From: Auxenochlorella pyrenoidosa
Taxonomy: Eukaryota; Chlorophyta; Trebouxiophyceae; Chlorellales; Chlorellaceae
Assembly: GCA_001430745.1 (NCBI GenBank)
Contig: KQ481955.1
Coordinates: 715,428-743,571 of the forward strand
Length of the DNA stretch: 28,144 nucleotides
Direction: 5' to 3'
Under the pieces are notes generated by a model. The model ran no database searches and had not been told where the DNA came from. It saw only the letters and a program-made list of their open reading frames with translations. Positions 19,798 to 28,144 of this stretch are shown piece by piece. The number at the start of each line of letters is the position of its first letter. The stretch's first letter is position 1. The position numbers were made by a program, and so were the translations under genes.

Positions 19798-20918
19798 TCA
19801 CTTGAGAATGCAGGGCATTTTGCCAATGCACACCATGCCGGCTGGGCAGGTGTAAGTGATGCCGTTCTGCAGGGGACGGGCACGCCATGGGTGTTGTTAG
19901 ACACCTCGCTGGTGCCATGCACCGCACCCCTTGAAGCCTTGATTGTTTGGGCAAAAAGCCTGTCTGACCGGAATGGAGCTTGCGACACAGACTGCTTGAG
20001 ACTGTCTACCACGCTGCACTGGCAGCCACTGTTCTGGTGTGCAGCAGAGGCAGCGGCAGCGGCAGCGGCAGCGGCAGCGGCAGCGGCAGCGGCAGCGGCA
20101 GGCACCTGGCAGTAGGTAGTCGTGCTGGTGCACCAAAGGTTTGGGTTTGGGCATGGCTTGGTAGGCAGCTTGGTGATGCGGCAGGGATTGATGGGCTGTG
20201 CGGTGTTGGCGCAGAAGGTGCCGTCGGCGCAGCGCGTGGATATGCCTGCCGGGTGGAGTTTTGCGGGCGCAAGCAGGCGTCTGAGCAGCCATGCAGTACC
20301 AAAGAACTCAGCCCGCAGAGCATTGCGATTGTGGCTGTGGATTTTCAAAGCCCGCCCTGGCACCCGCGTCACCTTTGAGGCAAAAGTGGTTGTTCCCGAT
20401 ACATCGGTAGTTGCCATATGCGCCCGGGCAGCGCGGGTCGGTACTTGGCTTTGGGCTGCAAGGGTTGTGCCCCATCCAGCCTGCCCCGATGCATTGATAG
20501 CCGGCGGGGCATGAATAGGCGACGCCGTCGATGCATAGGCGGCTGCAGGTTCAGCAGGAAGGTGGATGCCTCAGGGAATAGGTGACAGCAGGAGGCTTAA
20601 CGCACATGCCAAAGCAAGCATACCAGTCCCCCTTTTCAGCAGCCGCAACGGCGGCGCGGCAGCGGGATACTCGGAGCAGGGGAGGTGGCGCGTCATCGAT
20701 AACCCGCTTTCCCGACAATTGACACACCAAGGGGCCTGAAAGTCGGGCAAAACCCGGCCGCCGGCGACGCCACCGACCTGCACAGCACCAAACCGTGCCT
20801 TCGAAACCTTCTGCGCTTGCCTGTTGCTTATGCACGTAAATTTGGGAGCATCGCAAGCCAAAGTCGCCGCGAAGTAGACCACCTGAGCCACAACCATAAG
20901 CCGGAGAACGAGTTTCAT
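19798..20918 (-). CDS. Small secreted cysteine-rich protein, copy 1 (four exons)
   Basis: I do not recognise the family. The exons are 20918-20821, 20542-20373, 20245-20106 and 19866-19798, and all phases agree, giving 158 residues. The start yields a signal peptide with hydrophobic core LMVVAQVVYFAATLA, followed by about 18 cysteines in the exported part. Motifs are CIDGVAYSCPAGYQCIG, YRCIGNNHFC, TRCADGTFC, NPNLWCTSTTTYC and NGITYTCPAGMVCIGKMPC. The pattern repeats internally: C-x-D-G, then P-C, then two spaced cysteines ending in H/Y-F/Y-C. The first intron has a GC donor (AG|GCAAGC). Intron positions and phases 2, 1 and 0 match copy 2 on its right, which strongly supports the model. It is probably a cell-wall, extracellular or vesicular disulfide-rich protein. 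Carbohydrate binding is possible from the cysteine/glycine spacing, but nothing in the sequence proves it. Confidence 0.8.
20049..20100. repeat. GGCAGC hexanucleotide microsatellite in the last intron of cysteine-rich copy 1
   Basis: About 8.7 near-perfect copies of GGCAGC (GCTGCC on the coding strand) begin five bases inside the intron, next to its GT donor (GTGCCT at 20105-20100). It is likely length-variable. Translated in frame it is a poly-alanine run. Confidence 0.9.
20590..20631 (-). pseudogene. Possible relic of a cysteine-rich terminal exon inside intron 1 of copy 1
   Basis: The minus strand reads GDWYACFGMCVKPP. This resembles the last exon of copy 2, WRCFGWGPCVKPL, at both protein and DNA level (TGCTTTGGC, then TGCGT-AAGCC). 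It cannot be spliced in frame from exon 1 with the acceptor available, so a decayed duplicate exon is more likely than an alternative exon. The match is short and could be chance. Confidence 0.3.
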
Positions 20919-21949
20919 CGTGAAAGTGGTCGTGCCGGTGCCACAGAACTGTTAATCGGCATTGAATAGCGTGCAGAGTAACATAACCGGCCATTTGATC
21001 GTGCGCCAGGTTGTGCGGCAGCAGCACGCGCAGCGCTGCGCAGCCGACCTGACATCGCCTGCACTTCAGCGCCTGTCCCCAAAATCCCATATTACACACG
21101 TTTCTCAAAGCTCGGCTGAAAGACTGAAGATTGCAAGCAGTGGGTGGATCGCGGCGGCTGAGTGTATACACTTAAGATGCAGGCAGAGGGTGCAAGAGGC
21201 AGCTGGCTAGGTGCATGATGTGCCCAACAGCTCAAAACTGCTGAATCGAGCGTTGGAAGGCAACGGACTAGCCAGAGAACTAACTGGTGACAAACATGAG
21301 CTTTAAGTTGGCTGGCCTGCGCTGCCATGCAAAGAGTTGCGCAGGCTTCAAAATGCATTTGCGTAGATGCAAGGAACAAGGGCAGGAGTCACGCCAGCAC
21401 GCTGCACAATGCGGCCAGGGCAGCGCCAAGAGGGAATGGGTACGGGGAACGCTGTGCCCTGGTATGGTTGGCGGAAACGAACGGCTGTCTGTAAAGCTGG
21501 AGGCGGGTGAGCCCTGGCTTGAAGTGCATCAAGGGCAGTGGAGGGTGGGGATGGTACAAGTGCCGACAGGCGACAAACATGCTGCGGCAGGGCTGCACGC
21601 TGTGCAGCATGCAGCGGGCATCTAGCGCTCCCCACATGGGTTCGGTGGGGCATGTCGGCACGGACAAAGCACGAGGCACAGTCGACGGCATGCAATTTTC
21701 AGCATACTGGCTGCCAGCTGGCGTGCTCTTCTAAGAAGAGGCGTAAACTAGTGAACTAGTGGTAATGACGATCAATTCTGCCTGCTAATGTCGAGGCATC
21801 CCCTGCTGGGGCAGCTAGCTGAGCGATGGCTCGGGCGAGGTGTCACCTGGTCGGGGTCCTGAAGTGCGCCGGCGGCAGAGTGCGTCTGCTTGGCATGCCG
21901 TGCTCGGGCTTGGCCGCACAAGATGTGCCAAGCCGCCATGAGCTGCGCC
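20919..21949. other. Intergenic region between the two cysteine-rich genes
   Basis: About 1.03 kb without a supported gene. A perfect 12-bp palindrome, AGTGTATACACT, lies at 21161-21172, about 245 bp upstream of copy 1. A minus-strand TGTAA at 21096-21092 could be the poly(A) signal of copy 2. The plus-strand frame at 21287-21625 has scattered cysteines but no signal peptide, splice link or conserved pattern. Confidence 0.5.
21092..21096 (-). terminator. Possible TGTAA polyadenylation signal of the second cysteine-rich gene
   Basis: TGTAA on the minus strand lies about 850 bp after the copy 2 stop codon and about 174 bp before the copy 1 start codon. The 3' UTR would be long, although long 3' UTRs are common in green algae. 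Confidence 0.2.
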
Positions 21950-23407
21950 TCACAGCGGCTTGACGCAGGGGCCCCAGCCAAAGCAGCGCCAGCCAGAAGG
22001 GCAGTGGTGCATGTGGCCGTTCTGCGCCGGGGCAGGTGCGGGCACAGAGGGGCGAGTGTGCAACAGGAAGGTGTGCTGTGGCGAGCATGACGACGGGCAG
22101 CCGTGCTGGCGGGCTGTGAGATGCAGCGACGCAAGTCCTGGCTGGAAACGCCCTCCGACAGACGTTCCCTCTCACGTGGCAGTAGCTCTTGCTGGTCAGG
22201 CACTTCATGTGGGCGTGGCACGAGCGCGGGGGAGGGGACGTGCGCCAGCAGGGGGTGATGCGGTCGGTGCCCGTCTGCAGGGAGGGAGCGCGGGGGCTTT
22301 GTGGTTTGAGGAAGTATGCACAGCCCTCTAGAGTCGTGCAAGGAATCAAAGGCCCCTTTGAAGGACAAGTGTGCAGTGGTGTGCACCAGAGGTTTGAACA
22401 GGGAAGCAGGGCAGAGTGTCCCGCGCTCACCGTCTGGCACCAGGTGCCGTCAGCACAGCGCATCTTCTTGTGGCCTGCGCAAGGCGGGGAATTGAAGCTC
22501 AGTTAACATCTCCGGTGTCTGGCCTATTCAGCAGCGCTTTCAAGGGCTGCCAGGCAGGCAGCTCAGCTCAGAGCTGCATTGACAGATGGAACACCGCAGC
22601 AGGTGCTTGGCATGCCGCGCTGGCTGCGGCACATGCCATGCACCGCCTGTATATCAGCAAGAGTGTACGTATCTGCTGAACCATCTTACCCAGGCAGAAG
22701 TGCTTGTCGTCCACGCACACATAGTTGGGCATGTGCGTGCAGGACGGGGTCTTGGTCGGCATGCGGCAGGGCCACTTGCCCGAGCATCGGCACTTATCGG
22801 GGCAGATGTGGATCTTGCCGCCAAAGCAGACATGGCTGCATTGGGTGGGTGGGTGGGTGGATGCGTGGGGATGGGGGATTAGGGTGGGGGTCAAGGTGAG
22901 GAGTGAGGAAGCCTCTGCTGCCTCAGGCACACAGCGTGCTCAGCGTGTGCAAGCTAGGGTTTCCAGAATGCGCAAGGGGTGTTGGGGCAGCTGAACGTGC
23001 CCTGGCAGCCTTTAGTCAGTTTAACTACTGCAGCATCAGTAAAGAGTATGTGAAAGGCCAAAATGTTCCTGAGCGTGCAGCACACAGGTGCATCGATGGC
23101 GGCTCTGTAGCAGGCAGCAGCTGGCTGGCCGCCGCGTGGTCTCGCCAACAAAGAGCTGAGTGACCCCGATGCGCTTCCCCCGCTCTCAAAGGCACTCTCG
23201 ATAGCAAATATGATTGTCGAGCAGGGCTGCTCGATGAACGAAAGGTGCGGAAGGGGGACAAGCGGCCAAGGCTGCCATGCCCACCACCCAGGCACCGCAG
23301 TCGTCGACTCACCCATGATCGAGGCAAAAACCATCCGGGTGTGAATGACAGGCAGCAGCCCCGCCGGCGAAGAGGGCCAAGAGGGCCAGGAGGGCCAAGT
23401 GCTTCAT
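21950..23407 (-). CDS. Small secreted cysteine-rich protein, copy 2 (five exons)
   Basis: A tandem paralogue of the gene on its left; the family is not recognised. The exons are 23407-23313, 22835-22690, 22474-22431, 22274-22176 and 22021-21950, and the phases are consistent, giving 151 residues. The ATG has a good context (accaccATGA) and starts a classic signal peptide, MKHLALLALLALFAGGAAA. Nineteen cysteines follow, counting the one at the predicted cleavage site. Motifs are HICPDKCRCSG, YVCVDDKHFCLG, MRCADGTWC, HAHMKCLTSKSYC and NGHMHHCPSGWRCFGWGPC. Exon-by-exon correspondence with copy 1 is clear, except that exons 3 and 4 here form one exon there. All donors are GT. The mature protein is richer in His and Lys than copy 1. 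It is probably extracellular; its function is unknown. Confidence 0.8.
22843..22860 (+). repeat. (GGGT)4 tract, potential G-quadruplex
   Basis: GGGTGGGTGGGTGGGTGG is followed by further runs of three to five G up to about 22891. On the coding (minus) strand it is the C-rich polypyrimidine tract directly before the acceptor of exon 2 of cysteine-rich copy 2. Four G3 runs with one-base loops are the most stable class of predicted G-quadruplex. Confidence 0.75.
22954..23010 (-). pseudogene. Cysteine-bearing segment in intron 1 of copy 2, possible exon relic
   Basis: The minus strand reads GCQGTFSCPNTPCAFWKP and then a stop. The C-x-G-x3-C-P-x3-C spacing resembles the terminal module of both cysteine-rich genes. 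No acceptor here is in phase with exon 1, so it is not an obvious alternative exon. The evidence is weak. Confidence 0.2.
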
Positions 23408-23698
23408 GGTGGTGGTTGGCAGAGGTGGTTGGGGGTCTCGGAGGGCGGTGCTGGCAATCGGAGAGCAATTTCGAGTACTCAATTGGACGGGAACGCGGGG
23501 TTTACGGTGAGAGAGCCTGCGCACACGTTTTGAGCACCCTTGCTTGCGTGGCGAATCCCGTGCAAGGATTGTTCGAGGGTCCTGGGCCGTGTCAAGAATG
23601 ATAGACGATAGACCGATCTTGTTCCGAGGCGCCGGGTAAGCTTCCAGTCAAGGACCCAAGCCGACCCTTGCCGGTGGCAGCCGCCGCCGCCAGCCCGT

Positions 23699-23720
23699 GG
23701 GCGTGGCTCAGACCACGCCC
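23699..23720. repeat. Perfect GC-rich hairpin
   Basis: Arms GGGCGTGG (23699-23706) and CCACGCCC (23713-23720) flank a six-base loop. It lies about 290 bp upstream of cysteine-rich copy 2 and about 450 bp after the GCP2 stop. It could be a transcript 3'-end structure or a palindromic factor site. Confidence 0.6.
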
Positions 23721-23797
23721 TGCTAGGCTGATTTGTACAACAGAGCGTGCTGCGCGACCCCACTGCTGGTTTGGTCCAAGCGAAGGTCATGGAGAAG

Positions 23798-23802
23798 TTA
23801 CA
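23798..23802 (-). terminator. Possible TGTAA polyadenylation signal of GCP2
   Basis: TGTAA on the minus strand lies about 370 bp after the GCP2 stop codon, a normal distance for a green-algal 3' UTR, and upstream of the next gene. It is the best placed of the three TGTAA candidates in the window. Confidence 0.35.
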
Positions 23803-24170
23803 GCCTCCTGGAGCTGCACAGGCAGTGTGGAGCGGCAGTGCCGCGTCGGCAGGCAGGTATCGCAGACGCAGTGATCACGAGGTCCCCGCATCGTGAGACA
23901 TGCAACACCAGGCCGAGCTGCAGAGCATGCCTGCACGAAATGTACCATGCTGCGCTTGCCTTGGATTAAAATCACCTCCTAACCGCCAAGCTGCCAGCTT
24001 TCTTGCCCAGCTTTGTTGAATCCGAATGCAGTGGTGATGCTTTAGCAGCGTGGTCATGGCAGTTGTAAAATAGGATTGGAGGCAGGCGACCACAGCCCCA
24101 AAGCTGAACAGTACATGAGTCACGAGTTGAGGAGTACACACACAGCGAAAGAGCAGCCATGCGTGTGGCC

Positions 24171-27100
24171 CTAGCCAAACCGCACAGTCAAGCGCTCGCT
24201 GCCGGCGCCGGTGAGGCCGCCCTCCTTGTGCGCTGCTGGCGGGGGACGGTGCGCCGAGAAGTATCTGCAGGTGGCAACAGGGGGTGGCAGCACAGGAACC
24301 CGCAGGTGCGTGGGTGCTGCAAAACAAGTGCGCACAGCAACACAGACATCCACTCCAGGCATGTTTCTCTCAGCCACAGCATGGCCCAGCTGCGGCTGGG
24401 CCCCAGCCGCACGCCGACCCCGCCCGGCTGTGCATCCTCCCACCCCCCACCCCCCGCGCTGCATCCCTCCCCGGGGCCGCCCCAGGCGCAGCCCCCCGCC
24501 CGCCCACCCGTTGAAGTCCAGGCGCGACATGAGCGCCAGCAGGCTCTCCAGCTCCTCCCGCGTGTCGGACCGCTCGCTGTGCGCTGTGCGGTGCGCGTCG
24601 GCCAGCGCGCCGATGAACTCCTGCACCCGCCGGATGAAGCCGGAGCGCAGCTCCCTGCGGCGGGGAGGACGGGAAGGGCGCGGTGAGCTGCCGGGGCGGC
24701 AGGATCAGAGCCCGGCACCGCGGTGCGCCCAGGGCGCAGGTTCCAAAAGCAAAAGACAGAGTTGGGCGAATGCCGTGCACGCCAGCGCAGACAGATGCTG
24801 ACAGGCAGCTGGCGGAATGCAGTGCTCCTCCGCACCTGCTGCACCCAGAGCTAGCGTGCAGGCGCCCCTGGCAATCCGCCTTGGTTCATGGGCCACATGC
24901 TGCCTTGCAGGACAGGAGTCCCACTCACTTGATGCTGCTGGCAAACTGCGCCTGCGACAGCTGGCGCTCCAGCGCGCTGCGCGCCAGCGTGGCCTTGAGC
25001 ATACGCTCCTCTCGCCGCCCATCCGGCTTGCGCCCTGCCAGGGCAGCGCCACGCAGCCCTTTTGGCACACCAGCACGCCCCCACGCCCGTCAGCCTTCCG
25101 GGCCCGAATGCGAGGTCGCTCCTGCGTGGCGCACGCTCCGCACGCATTCCAGCCCCTTGTGTGCAAGTTCCCTGCCCTTCCCCCAACCACCCAGCCTCCT
25201 CACCCTGCGCCAGGCACTTCTGCTCCACCTCCTCCTCCAGCTGGTCCCACTTGAGCGCCGCGCTCTCGTCGCTCAGCTTCACAAAGCGCAGCGCCAGCTC
25301 CTTCAGGCTCAGCAGCGGGCGCAGCACCGTCACCTGCGGGCAACAAGCCGGCGGCTCAGAGGGCCCGGTCAGGAGGGCCAGAGGGCAGGTCAGGCCTGCA
25401 GGTTGGCAGGTGGGCGTGCAGGGGCCCGCACGCCTGGCAGGGAGCCAGTGTGCCCAGCTTGCAGCCAGCTTGCATGGAAGATTCCTGAGGGCAGAGCTTG
25501 ACAGCGCTCGACCCAGTGGGGCTGTCAGCTGCTTGAGACGGGCGAGGCACGGGAGCGCAGCAGGCGCCCTTTGGCCCAGCACACACTGCTTTTCCGGCAC
25601 GCACCTTGCGCGACAGCAAGCAGCCCTTCATCAGGCGCCGCAGGAAGGCCCTGTGCTGCTCCACAATCTGCGGCCAGCGAGTCGAGCAGGGGCAGAGCGG
25701 ATGAGGAAACGTGCTGCGCTGGAGCAATGAAACAGTGCATGCATGAACCCGCCACCTGGCGCACAGCTCCCCTCCGTCGGCGCCCCCACATGCAGCTGCG
25801 CAGCTCCCCCCAGCCCTCCATGCACAACCCCACCGCCCACCCCGCAGGCCCCACTCGCCTCATCCAGGCTGCCGGCGGTCTGCAGCTGGCGCTCAAAGGC
25901 GCCCCACAGCGGCTCCATCACCTCGAACGTCACGTACAGCAGGTACTGCCGGAAGAAGTGGGTCATCAGCTGGCAGGCGGAGTAGGACAGCGCCAGGCTC
26001 TCCGCCAGCACGTCGCCGGGGGCACCGCCGGAGGCGCCGCCGCCCAGGCTGCCCGACGACTCGCGCCGCGCCCGCATGCGCGCCCGCCGCGAGGCCAGCC
26101 CCGTGGTCTGCCCGTAGATGGCCGCCACGCGCGTCAGCTCCCGCTCCACCCACTTGAGCTCAAAGATGTGGCGGAAGACCATCTGGTACTGCGCCAGCGC
26201 CGCCTCGGGGGCAGCGATGGACAGCGGCCACGACACCTGCGGCAGGCCAGACGGTGCCGGGGACAGCGCGGGTGGGCAGAGGAGGCGCAGGGCCGGGCCC
26301 GCACACCACCTGCTTGGCACACCATGCCGCCCTGTCTGCGCCTGACGCAGCCTGCCAGCCTCAACCGCTCCCGCCACACCCCCTGACCTCGTACGAGAGC
26401 ATGAAGCTCTCGCGCGCCGAGCGCTTCTTGCCGATCTGCGTGCGCTCGCTGGCGGTCATGGGCGCCGGCGTGGTGGGCTTGAGCTGCAGGGCAGGCAGGG
26501 GGCGCGCGCCGCAGCGGATCGCCTCCTCCATACACGGCAGCGAGCGCGGATCCGCAGCTGGTGAGGGTTGAGGAGGAGGCAAGCAGGCGGTCCAGGCCCT
26601 GCACTACGGCCCAGACAGCGGCACAGGAGGGCCAGACCCCCCACCGCCGCCGGGCCCCCTTAGGAGAGCAGCACCTTTGAGAAAGGCGTCTTGCCGGCGG
26701 CCTCGGTGCCGGGCAGCGCCGCCAGCGCCTTTTGGTTCTCCACCAGCATGTTGATGATGGTGCGGTGGTCAAAGGCGGCCGCCAGGCGAGCGGCGTCGGG
26801 GTCGGCCGCCGCCGAGGAGCCGCGCACCGCCGACTCCAGCAGCGACTGCAGCTGCAGCAGCGGCACGGCGCCCGCGGGCAGCGCAAACTCCGGCTCGGCC
26901 GCGTCCATGAGGTGCAGGAAGAGGTCGCCCTGCGGGGGGCGGGGGCGGGCAGGCAGGGCGCAGCTGGGTGCGCAAGGCACGCTGCTGGACACCAGCAGAC
27001 GGACGGGATGCGGCGGTGCAAACATGGCACCAGGCAGCAGCCAGCGGCAGGGCGTGCCCTCACTCGCTTTCCAATGTCGTTCAGCCGCCGCTGCCCCGCA

Positions 27101-28144
27101 CAGCAGCAGAGGCTAGCCACACTCTGGCCACACTGCCAGCTGCAGCGCCCCTGCCCTCCCACCTGCGCTGTGAGGAAGTAGCGCTTGAGCACGCCCAGCC
27201 CGCTGGCCAGGTTCTCCCGCCGGCGCAGCAGCTCCATGGCAGCAGACGAGGCTGAGCGGTGGGCGTCATCGATCGCAAGCGCATACTTGCCGCCCTCGTC
27301 ATACTCTGCGGCACAGGGGCACCAAGGCGCGCGCAAAAGCTTCAGCAGGCCCTTCAGGGCTTCATCGCACTTGCGGCCACGGACTGAGCAGGCACCACAG
27401 CAAGGCCTGGCACCGCATGCAGGCCAGGCACCGCAGCGAGGCCAGGCAGCCCCAGCGGCCCACCCACCAAGGTGCGTGCCCAGCGGCAGCGTGCGCGGCG
27501 GCGCCGCCTTGCACTCCCGCATCACGTTCAAGTACTTTCCCGTGTTGAGGATGAGCTGCTTCTGGCGCTGCAGGAACACGGGCACGTCGTGCAGCGGCTG
27601 CGGCGGCAGCCGGGCGGGGGCAGCGGCTGTGCCAGCAGGCACCCCCGCCACCCCTGCTGCTGCTCCTGCCGGCTGCTGCACGAGCGCCTCCCCAGTCAGG
27701 CTGTCGTAGGCAGGGCGCAGCGTGTAGCGATCATGCCAGAAGGCAGACTGGTTGTCTGCATCGAGAGAGTCGCGCTTGATGCTCTGCAGCCAGACCGGGG
27801 ACGTGGGCACCGGTTGAGGGCAAGGAGCGCATGGCAGGTGCTCTATTCAGAAATGCCGGCGGGGCAGGCCGGCAGCCAGGGCGGCAGAGCAGCTGCATGT
27901 CAGCCTGGGAGGTATCCGGGGCGAAGAGCATGCTGGGCTGAGCAATTGAGGCTGCCCCGGCTCGCGCCCCCAGCCCGGAGCCGCAGGCACCCTCACCGCA
28001 TCCTCCTGCACCATGAACTCAGCATACGGGTCGTCCACCTCGCCCTCCCCCAGCCAGCGCTCCAGCATGGCAAAGTAGGGCTCCGCCGCGGCGCGCAGCA
28101 GGCGCAGCGCCAGCCGGTGCGCCGCCGCGTCCCCCATGCAGGCG
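24171..28144 (-). CDS. GCP2: Gamma-tubulin complex protein 2 (Spc97/GCP2 family), 5' end outside the window
   Basis: GCP2 pairs with GCP3 and gamma-tubulin in the small complex that nucleates microtubules at organising centres. The visible exons are 28144-27997 (partial), 27783-27468, 27305-27163, 26929-26675, 26483-26388, 26236-25859, 25667-25605, 25333-25204, 25034-24929, 24654-24508 and 24264-24171, all in phase. They give about 624 residues; roughly the first third lies beyond the edge (human GCP2 has about 900). Diagnostic segments are PYFAMLERWLGEGEVDDPYA, FLQRQKQLILNTGKYLNVMR, GVLKRYFLTAQ, GDLFLHLMDAAE, YQMVFRHIFELKWVERELTR and LLYVTFEVMEPLW. GKYLNVMREC marks GCP2 rather than GCP3. The C-terminus joins SRLDFNG to YFSAHRP. 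The join from SLDE to IVEQHRAFLRRL uses a GC donor (GAG|GCGAGT) and keeps the human spacing as I recall it. Confidence 0.95.
27389..27447. repeat. Imperfect tandem repeats in a GCP2 intron
   Basis: Diverged copies of CAGGCACCGCAGCGAGGC-like sequence fill most of the intron between the second and third visible GCP2 exons. They have no coding role. Confidence 0.6.

Larger units (their letters stand above)
23408..24170. other. Intergenic region between cysteine-rich copy 2 and GCP2
   Basis: No gene is supported. The region carries a GC-rich hairpin (23699-23720) and a minus-strand TGTAA (23802-23798). It should include the promoter of copy 2 and the 3' UTR of GCP2. Short CAACCACC-type repeats precede the copy 2 start codon. 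Confidence 0.5.

Noticed and set aside
1..28144. CRISPR arrays, rRNA genes, insertion sequences, retroelement or viral genes
   Set aside because: No spaced direct-repeat array, rRNA core sequence, transposase, reverse transcriptase or capsid-like motif was seen on either strand.

Overview
This is a GC-rich nuclear fragment from a photosynthetic-lineage eukaryote. It is most likely a green alga of the Chlorella type (Trebouxiophyceae), but that placement is inference. The clues are an intronless plant-like tRNA-Trp, a plant-type Dicer, a gamma-tubulin complex protein, very intron-dense genes with short introns ending in (t)gcag, and alanine-rich low-complexity inserts inside conserved proteins. 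No prokaryotic, organellar or viral gene set was seen. One assembly gap of 813 N (15179-15991) lies inside the largest gene.

Layout, left to right. 246-317 (+) is tRNA-Trp(CCA). 809-2493 (+) is an unrecognised five-exon reading frame carrying an in-frame TAG and a frameshift, so it is a probable pseudogene or a sequence with errors. 3009-18835 (-) is one very large Dicer-like gene that I resolve into 43 visible exons with consistent phases. It has a DExD/H helicase, DUF283, PAZ, two RNase III domains and a degenerate C-terminal dsRBD-like region. 19798-20918 (-) and 21950-23407 (-) are a tandem pair of small secreted cysteine-rich proteins with related exon structures. I do not recognise their family. 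24171 to the right edge (-) is the C-terminal two thirds of gamma-tubulin complex protein 2.

The four protein genes from 3009 rightward are all on the minus strand, separated by about 0.75-1.0 kb. Nothing suggests a shared pathway: Dicer makes small RNAs, GCP2 nucleates microtubules, and the cysteine-rich pair is predicted to be exported. The most notable points are the high share of GC-AG introns (at least 11 of about 62 visible introns), the paired cysteine-rich genes with internal repeats and intron gain or loss between copies, and the size and exon count of the Dicer gene. Exon boundaries were inferred by eye from frame, phase, splice consensus and remembered family architecture. No transcript evidence was available.
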